64,000 nt of DNA, taken from Nereocystis luetkeana. Its lineage: Eukaryota > Sar > Phaeophyceae > Laminariales > Laminariaceae. The position numbers were made by a program, and so were the translations under genes. Under the pieces are notes generated by a model that was not told the origin of the DNA, did no database searches, and saw only the letters and a program-made list of their open reading frames with translations. The stretch lies in assembly GCA_031213475.1 (NCBI GenBank), contig JARUPZ010000030.1, positions 4,713,161-4,777,160 of the forward strand. Reading direction: 5' to 3'. The stretch's first letter is position 1; each line of letters begins with the position of its first letter. This document shows, piece after piece, positions 56,850 through 64,000 of this stretch.

Positions 56850-57120
56850 TGATGCGCGAGACGGAGGTGGACGCTCACAGGATGATGTGCCCCGCTAGTG
56901 AGGCCGACCAGGGCGGCTGGCCCAATGCCTTGGTGCGGGTCTACAGGCTGTGCCGAACGCCATCATCGCCAACTCGACAAGACGAGTGCCGCGATGAACG
57001 ACAGAACGGACCTGCACGAGCAGTTGCAGAAGCTCCTGTCCAAAGGAACGGGAGGTTGAGCATTATCGCGACCGCCAGAAGGAAACAGAGTACACGCTCG
57101 AGTTAGTCGCTGACTAAAAG
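56850..57120 (+). repeat. Solitary boundary monomer of the tandem array
   Basis: GTGGACGCTCACAGGATGAT, then CCTTGGTGCGGGTCTACAGG, then GAGCATTATCGCGACCGCCA. It resembles the A-type monomer of the array but is in plus orientation and more diverged, marking the left edge. Confidence 0.7.
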
Positions 57121-60100
57121 GGTTAACTGCGGCTGGACGTATCAGCCTGTTGTCCGCCTGTATTAAGCCGCATTTTGTCCTTTTGGTCAGCGGCCAGCTC
57201 GAGCTTGTGCTTCACTTCCTCCATGCAGTCGCGGTAATGCTCAAACTCTCCTTCCGTTTGCACCAGGAGCTTCTGCAACAGCTCGTGCTGGTCCGTTCCG
57301 TCATGCATCGCGGCAGTCGTTCTCGTCGGCGAGTGAGCGATGATGGCGCTCGGCACAGCCTGGAGACCAGCACCAAGGCCTTGGGCCTGCCACCCGGTGT
57401 CGCCCTCACGAGCGGGGCTCCTCGTCCGGTGAGCGTCCACTACCGTCCCCAGTAGCATTGGCAGACTCGTGCGGAGATACGCACAGCATTTGTTTCTGCA
57501 GTTGCGTGCTGCGGTTAAAACTGTCGAACACAATCGGGTGACGGCAGGCCCAAGGTCTTGGTGCTGGTCTACAGGGTTGTGCCGGACGCCATCATCGCCA
57601 ACTCGACGACGAGGACGATTGCCACGATGCACGAGAGAACGGACCAGTACGACAAGTCGCAGGAGCTCTTAGTCGAAAACGAAGGAAAGATTGAGCATTA
57701 CCGTGTCCGCCCGGAGGGAGCGGAGCGCAAGCTCGAGTTGGTCACTGACCAAAATGCAAAAATGCGGCTAGACACTTGACCAGCCAGAAGGGCATCTCCA
57801 TCCGTTGAGCATCCACCCCCGTGCCCTGCAGCATTGGTATCCTCATGCAGAGTTGCACAGCACTTGTTTCTGCAGTTTTGTGCCGCGGTTGACAATCGCA
57901 CCACGATCGAGTGGCGGCAGGACAAAGGTCTTGGTGCTGATCAACAGGCTGTGCAGAACGTTATCGTCGCCAACTCGCCGACGAGGACGACTGCCGTAAT
58001 GATTGACAAACCAGACCAGCACGGCCAGTTACAGAAGCTCCTGATCCAAAGGAACGGGAGCTTGAGCATTGCCGCGACCGCCAGGAAAAAAAGGAGCACA
58101 ATCTCGAGCTGGCCAATGACCTAAATGACAAAATGCGGCTGGACACAGTCAGGGCTATAACTACAGTAGGGCTGACTCTGTCCAGCCGCATTTCGTCATT
58201 TTGGTCAGTGGCCAGCTCGAGCTTGTGCTTCACTTCCTCCATGCAGTCGCGGTAATGCTCAAACTCTCCTTCCGTTTGCACCAAGCTTCTGCAACAGCTC
58301 GTGCTGGTCCGTTCCATCACGCATCGCGGCAGTCGTTCTCGTCGGCGAGTGGGCGATGATGGCGCTCGGCACAGCCTGGAGACCAGCACCAAGGCCTTGG
58401 GCCTGCCACCCGTTGTCGCCCTCACGAGCGGGGCTCCTCGTCCGGTGAGCGTCCACTACCGTCCCCAGTAGCATTGGCAGACTCGTGCGGAGATACGCAC
58501 AGCATTTGTTTCTGCAGTTGCGTGCTGCTGTCAAAACTGTCGAACACAATCGAGTGGCGGCAGGCCCAAGGTCTTGGTGCTGGTCTACAGGGTTGTGCCG
58601 GACGCCATCATCGCCAACTCGACGACGAGGACGATTGCCACGATGCACGAGGGAACGGACCAGTACGACAAGTCGCAGGACCTCTTAGTCGAAAACGAAG
58701 GAAAGATTGAGCATTACCGTGTCCGCCCGGAGGGAGCGGAGCGCAAGCTCGAGTTGGTCACTGACCAAAATGCAAAAAAGCGGCTAGACACTTGACCAGC
58801 CAGAAGGGCATCTCCATCCGTTGAGCATCCACCCCCGTGCCCTGCAGCATTGGTATCCTCATGCAGAGTTGCACTGCACTTGTTTCTGCAGTTTTGTGCC
58901 GCGGTTGACAATCGCACCACGATCGAGTGGCGGCAGGACCAAGTTCTTGGTACTGATCTACAGGCTGTGCCGAACGTTATCGTCGCCAACTCGCCGACGA
59001 GGACGACTGCCGTAACGATTGACAAACCAGACCAGCACGGCCAGTTACAGAAGCTCCTGATCCAAAGGAACGGGAGCTTGAGCATTGCCGCGACCGCCAG
59101 GAAAAAAAGGAGCACAATCTCGAGCTGGCCAATGACCTAAATGACAAAATGCGGCTGGACACAGTCAGGGCTATAGCTGCAGTAGGGCTGACTCTGTCCA
59201 GCCGCATTGGCGCATTTTGGTCAGTGGCCAGCTCGAGCTTGTGCTTCACTTCCTCCATGCAGTCGCGGTAATGCTCAAACTCTCCTTCCGTTTGCACCAG
59301 GAGCTTCTGCAACCGCTCGTGCTGGTCCGTTCCATCATGCATCGCGGCAGTCGTTCTCGTCGGCGAGTAAGCGATGATGGCGCTCGGCACAGCCTGGAGA
59401 CCAGCACCAAGGCCTTGGGCCTGCCACCCGTTGTCGCCCTCACGAGCGGGGCTCCTCGTCCGGTGAGCGTCCACTACCGTCCCCAGTAGCATTGGCAGAC
59501 TCATGCGGAGATACGCACAACATTTGTTTCTGCAGTTGCGTGCTGCTGTCAAAACTGTCGAACACAATCGGGTGACGGCAGGCCCAAGGTCTTGGTGCTG
59601 GTCTACAGGGTTGTGCCGAACGCCATCATCGCCAACTCGACGACGAGGACGATTGCCACGATGCGCGAGAGAACGGACCAGTACGACACGTCGCAGGACC
59701 TCTTAGTCGAAAACGAAGGAAAGATTGAGCACTACCGTGTCCGCCCGGAGGGAGCGGAGCGCAAGCTCGAGTTGGTCACTGACCAAAATGCAAAAAAGCG
59801 GCTAGACACTTGACCAGCCAGAAGGGCATCTCCATCCGTTGAGCATCCACCCCCGTGCCCTGCAGCATTGGTATCCTCATGCAGAGTTGCACTGCACTTT
59901 TTTCTGCAGTTTTGTGCCGCGGTTGACAATCGCACCACGATCGAGTGGCGGCAGGACCAAGGTCTTGGTACTGATCTACAGGCTGTGCAGAACGTTATCG
60001 TCGCCAACTCGCCGACGAGGACGACTGCCGTAACGATTGACAAACCAGACCAGCACGGCCAGTTACAGAAGCTCCTGATCCAAAGGAACGGGAGCTTGAG

Positions 60101-63100
60101 CATTGCCGCGACCGCCAGGAAAAAAAGGAGCACAATCTCGAGCTGGCCAATGACCTAAATGACAAAATGCGGCTGGACACAGTCAGGGCTATAGCTGCAG
60201 TAGGGCTGACTCTGTCCAGCCGCATTGGCGCATTTTGGTCAGTGGCCAGCTCGAGCTTGTGCTTCACTTCCTCCATGCAGTCGCGGTAATGCTCAAACTC
60301 TCCTTCCGTTTGCACCAGGAGCTTCTGCAACCGCTCGTGCTGGTCCGTTCCATCATGCATCGCGGCAGTCGTTCTCGTCGGCGAGTAAGCGATGATGGCG
60401 CTCGGCACAGCCTGGAGACCAGCACCAAGGCCTTGGGCCTGCCACCAGTCGTCACCATCACGAGCGGGGCTCCTCGTCCGGTGAGCGTCCACTACCGTCC
60501 CCAGAAGCATTGGCAGACTCGTGCGGAGATACGCACAGCATTTGTTTCTGCAGTTGCGTGCTGCTGTCAAAACTGTCGAACACAATCGAGTGACGGCAGG
60601 CCCAAGGTCTTGGTGCTGGTCTACAGGGTTGTGCCGAACGCCATCATCGCCAACTCGACGACGAGGACGATTGCCACGATGCACGAGAGAACGGACCAGT
60701 ACGACACGTCGCAGGACCTCTTAGTCGAAAACGAAGGAAAGATTGAGCACTACCGTGTCCGCCCGGAGGGAGCGGAGCGCAAGCTCGAGTTGGTCACTGA
60801 CCAAAATGCAAAAAAGCGGCTAGACACTTGACCAGCCAGAAGGGCATCTCCATCCGTTGAGCATCCACCCCCGTGCCCTGCAGCATTGGTATCCTCATGC
60901 AGAGTTGCACTGCACTTGTTTCTGCAGTTTTGTGCCGCGGTTGACAATCGCACCACGATCGAGTGGCGGCAGGACCAAGTTCTTGGTACTGATCTACAGG
61001 CTGTGCCGAACGTTATCGTCGCCAACTCGCCGACGAGGACGACTGCCGTAACGATTGACAAACCAGACCAGCACGGCCAGTTACAGAAGCTCCTGATCCA
61101 AAGGAACGGGAGCTTGAGCATTGCCGCGACCGCCAGGAAAAAAAGGAGCACAATCTCGAGCTGGCCAATGACCTAAATGACAAAATGCGGCTGGACACAG
61201 TCAGGGCTATAGCTGCAGTAGGGCTGACTCTGTCCAGCCGCATTGGCGCATTTTGGTCAGTGGCCAGCTCGAGCTTGTGCTTCACTTCCTCCATGCAGTC
61301 GCGGTAATGCTCAAACTCTCCTTCCGTTTGCACCAGGAGCTTCTGCAACCGCTCGTGCTGGTCCGTTCCATCATGCATCGCGGCAGTCGTTCTCGTCGGC
61401 GAGTAAGCGATGATGGCGCTCGGCACAGCCTGGAGACCAGCACCAAGGCCTTGGGCCTGCCACCCGGTGTCGCCCTCACGAGCGGGGCTCCTCGTCCGGT
61501 GAGCGTCCACTACCGTCCCCAGTAGCATTGGCAGACTCGTGCGGAGATACGCACAGCATTTGTTTCTGCAGTTGCGTGCTGCTGTCAAAACTGTCGAACA
61601 CAATCGAGTGACGGCAGGCCCAAGGTCTTGGTGCTGGTCTACAGGGTTGTGCCGAACGCCATCATCGCCAACTCGACGACGAGGACGATTGCCACGATGC
61701 GCGAGAGAACGGACCAGTACGACACGTCGCAGGACCTCTTAGTCGAAAACGAAGGAAAGATTGAGCACTACCGTGTCCGCCCGGAGGGAGCGGAGCGCAA
61801 GCTCGAGTTGGTCACTGACCAAAATGCAAAAAAGCGGCTAGACACTTGACCAGCCAGAAGGGCATCTCCATCCGTTGAGCATCCACCCCCGTGCCCTGCA
61901 GCATTGGTATCCTCATGCAGAGTTGCACTGCACTTGTTTCTGCAGTTTTGTGCCGCGGTTGACAATCGCACCACGATCGAGTGGCGGCAGGACCAAGTTC
62001 TTGGTACTGATCTACAGGCTGTGCCGAACGTTATCGTCGCCAACTCGCCGACGAGGACGACTGCCGTAACGATTGACAAACCAGACCAGCACGGCCAGTT
62101 ACAGAAGCTCCTGATCCAAAGGAACGGGAGCTTGAGCATTGCCGCGACCGCCAGGAAAAAAAGGAGCACAATCTCGAGCTGGCCAATGACCTAAATGACA
62201 AAATGCGGCTGGACACAGTCAGGGCTATAGCTGCAGTAGGGCTGACTCTGTCCAGCCGCATTGGCGCATTTTGGTCAGTGGCCAGCTCGAGCTTGTGCTT
62301 CACTTCCTCCATGCAGTCGCGGTAATGCTCAAACTCTCCTTCCGTTTGCACCAGGAGCTTCTGCAACCGCTCGTGCTGGTCCGTTCCATCATGCATCGCG
62401 GCAGTCGTTCTCGTCGGCGAGTAAGCGATGATGGCGCTCGGCACAGCCTGGAGACCAGCACCAAGGCCTTGGGCCTGCCACCAGTCGTCACCATCACGAG
62501 CGGGGCTCCTCGTCCGGTGAGCGTCCACTACCGTCCCCAGAAGCATTGGCAGACTCGTGCGGAGATACGCACAGCATTTGTTTCTGCAGTTGCGTGCTGC
62601 TGTCAAAACTGTCGAACACAATCGAGTGACGGCAGGCCCAAGGTCTTGGTGCTGGTCTACAGGGTTGTGCCGAACGCCATCATCGCCAACTCGACGACGA
62701 GGACGATTGCCACGATGCGCGAGAGAACGGACCAGTACGACACGTCGCAGGACCTCTTAGTCGAAAACGAAGGAAAGATTGAGCACTACCGTGTCCGCCC
62801 GGAGGGAGCGGAGCGCAAGCTCGAGTTGGTCACTGACCAAAATGCAAAAAAGCGGCTAGACACTTGACCAGCCAGAAGGGCATCTCCATCCGTTGAGCAT
62901 CCACCCCCGTGCCCTGCAGCATTGGTATCCTCATGCAGAGTTGCACTGCACTTGTTTCTGCAGTTTTGTGCCGCGGTTGACAATCGCACCACGATCGAGT
63001 GGCGGCAGGACCAAGTTCTTGGTACTGATCTACAGGCTGTGCCGAACGTTATCGTCGCCAACTCGCCGACGAGGACGACTGCCGTAACGATTGACAAACC

Positions 63101-64000
63101 AGACCAGCACGGCCAGTTACAGAAGCTCCTGATCCAAAGGAACGGGAGCTTGAGCATTGCCGCGACCGCCAGGAAAAAAAGGAGCACAATCTCGAGCTGG
63201 CCAATGACCTAAATGACAAAATGCGGCTGGACACAGTCAGGGCTATAGCTGCAGTAGGGCTGACTCTGTCCAGCCGCATTGGCGCATTTTGGTCAGTGGC
63301 CAGCTCGAGCTTGTGCTTCACTTCCTCCATGCAGTCGCGGTAATGCTCAAACTCTCCTTCCGTTTGCACCAGGAGCTTCTGCAACCGCTCGTGCTGGTCC
63401 GTTCCATCATGCATCGCGGCAGTCGTTCTCGTCGGCGAGTAAGCGATGATGGCGCTCGGCACAGCCTGGAGACCAGCACCAAGGCCTTGGGCCTGCCACC
63501 AGTCGTCACCATCACGAGCGGGGCTCCTCGTCCGGTGAGCGTCCACTACCGTCCCCAGTAGCATTGGCAGACTCGTGCGGAGATACGCACAGCATTTGTT
63601 TCTGCAGTTGCGTGCTGCTGTCAAAACTGTCGAACACAATCGAGTGACGGCAGGCCCAAGGTCTTGGTGCTGGTCTACAGGGTTGTGCCGAACGCCATCA
63701 TCGCCAACTCGACGACGAGGACGATTGCCACGATGCACGAGAGAACGGACCAGTACGACACGTCGCAGGACCTCTTAGTCGAAAACGAAGGAAAGATTGA
63801 GCACTACCGTGTCCGCCCGGAGGGAGCGGAGCGCAAGCTCGAGTTGGTCACTGACCAAAATGCAAAAAAGCGGCTAGACACTTGACCAGCCAGAAGGGCA
63901 TCTCCATCCGTTGAGCATCCACCCCCGTGCCCTGCAGCATTGGTATCCTCATGCAGAGTTGCACTGCACTTGTTTCTGCAGTTTTGTGCCGCGGTTGACA
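57121..64000. repeat. ~1018-bp higher-order tandem array, ~6.8 units
   Basis: Landmarks recur every 1016-1018 bp: the turn of the palindrome at about 58165, 59181, 60199, 61217, 62235 and 63253, and the CATCCGTTGAGCATCCACCC site near 57799, 58815, 59833, 60851, 61869, 62887 and 63905. Each unit has three related monomers of about 300-360 bp, one inverted (A-) and two direct (B+, C+). A- and the preceding C+ meet tail to tail, so each unit can fold into a long imperfect hairpin (AAAATGCGGCTGGACACAGT against TCTGTCCAGCCGCATT). All monomers encode versions of one helical peptide: A gives EGEFEHYRDCMEEVKHKLEL, B gives EGKIEHYRVRPEGAERKLEL, and C is frameshifted. The array runs off the right edge. 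Confidence 0.9.

Noticed and set aside
60235-60831. 198-codon plus frames recurring in the tandem array
   Set aside because: They read through an inverted and a direct monomer; this follows from array structure, and no promoter or consistent coding direction is seen.
57121-64000. CRISPR array
   Set aside because: Units are about 1 kb, internally repeated, in a eukaryotic genome, with no short repeats and unique spacers.

Overview
The window is eukaryotic nuclear DNA. Genes are split by many GT-AG introns, codons are biased to G or C, intergenic DNA and introns are full of dispersed repeats and microsatellites, and there are no operons or Shine-Dalgarno sites. A photosynthetic stramenopile, most likely a brown alga, is my best guess. 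The reasons are the exon style, a possible secretory/plastid leader on the plus-strand gene, and a cytosolic prolyl-hydroxylase/GlcNAc-transferase of the Skp1-modifying type. The assignment is an inference. Exon borders were built by hand from splice signals, reading phase and remembered family motifs; no alignment was run.

Layout. 1-6031 (-): a multi-exon coiled-coil protein running off the left edge. 7791-10370 (-): an ankyrin-repeat protein. 10884-11326 (-): a small unidentified gene or frameshifted relic. 11437-14231 (-): a two-exon acyl-CoA-binding-domain protein, head to head with a two-exon plus-strand gene of unknown function (14765-18645) whose 3 kb intron holds transposon debris. 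18646-23401: repeats and a possible 37-residue microprotein gene. 23402-45317 (-): the tRNA exportin (exportin-T/XPOT), 15 exons over 22 kb, one intron apparently GC-AG. 46927-53600 (-): a 2-oxoglutarate/Fe(II) prolyl-hydroxylase domain joined in frame to a Gnt1-type GlcNAc-transferase domain. 53601-56849: tRNA-derived elements and gene debris. 56850-64000: a ~1018-bp higher-order tandem array.

The genes do not form a pathway. The exportin moves tRNA out of the nucleus. The fused enzyme would carry out two consecutive steps, proline hydroxylation and O-GlcNAc capping of the hydroxyproline, which in Dictyostelium and Toxoplasma act on the SCF subunit Skp1 and couple oxygen to protein turnover.

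The repeat landscape is informative. I see a MITE family with AACCCTTTT/AAAAGGGTT ends (10 copies listed), a second palindromic MITE, a G-run-flanked SINE-like repeat (8 copies), an ATCTGTA-rich family, elements bearing tRNA-like modules at both ends, a 268-bp direct repeat enclosing a ~200-bp-arm palindrome of coiled-coil coding sequence, and strong over-representation of the 9-mer TACCWGGTA. The terminal array also appears to descend from a coiled-coil exon. The strongest leads are the hydroxylase-glycosyltransferase fusion, the coding-derived satellite with an inverted monomer in each unit, and the double-ended tRNA elements.
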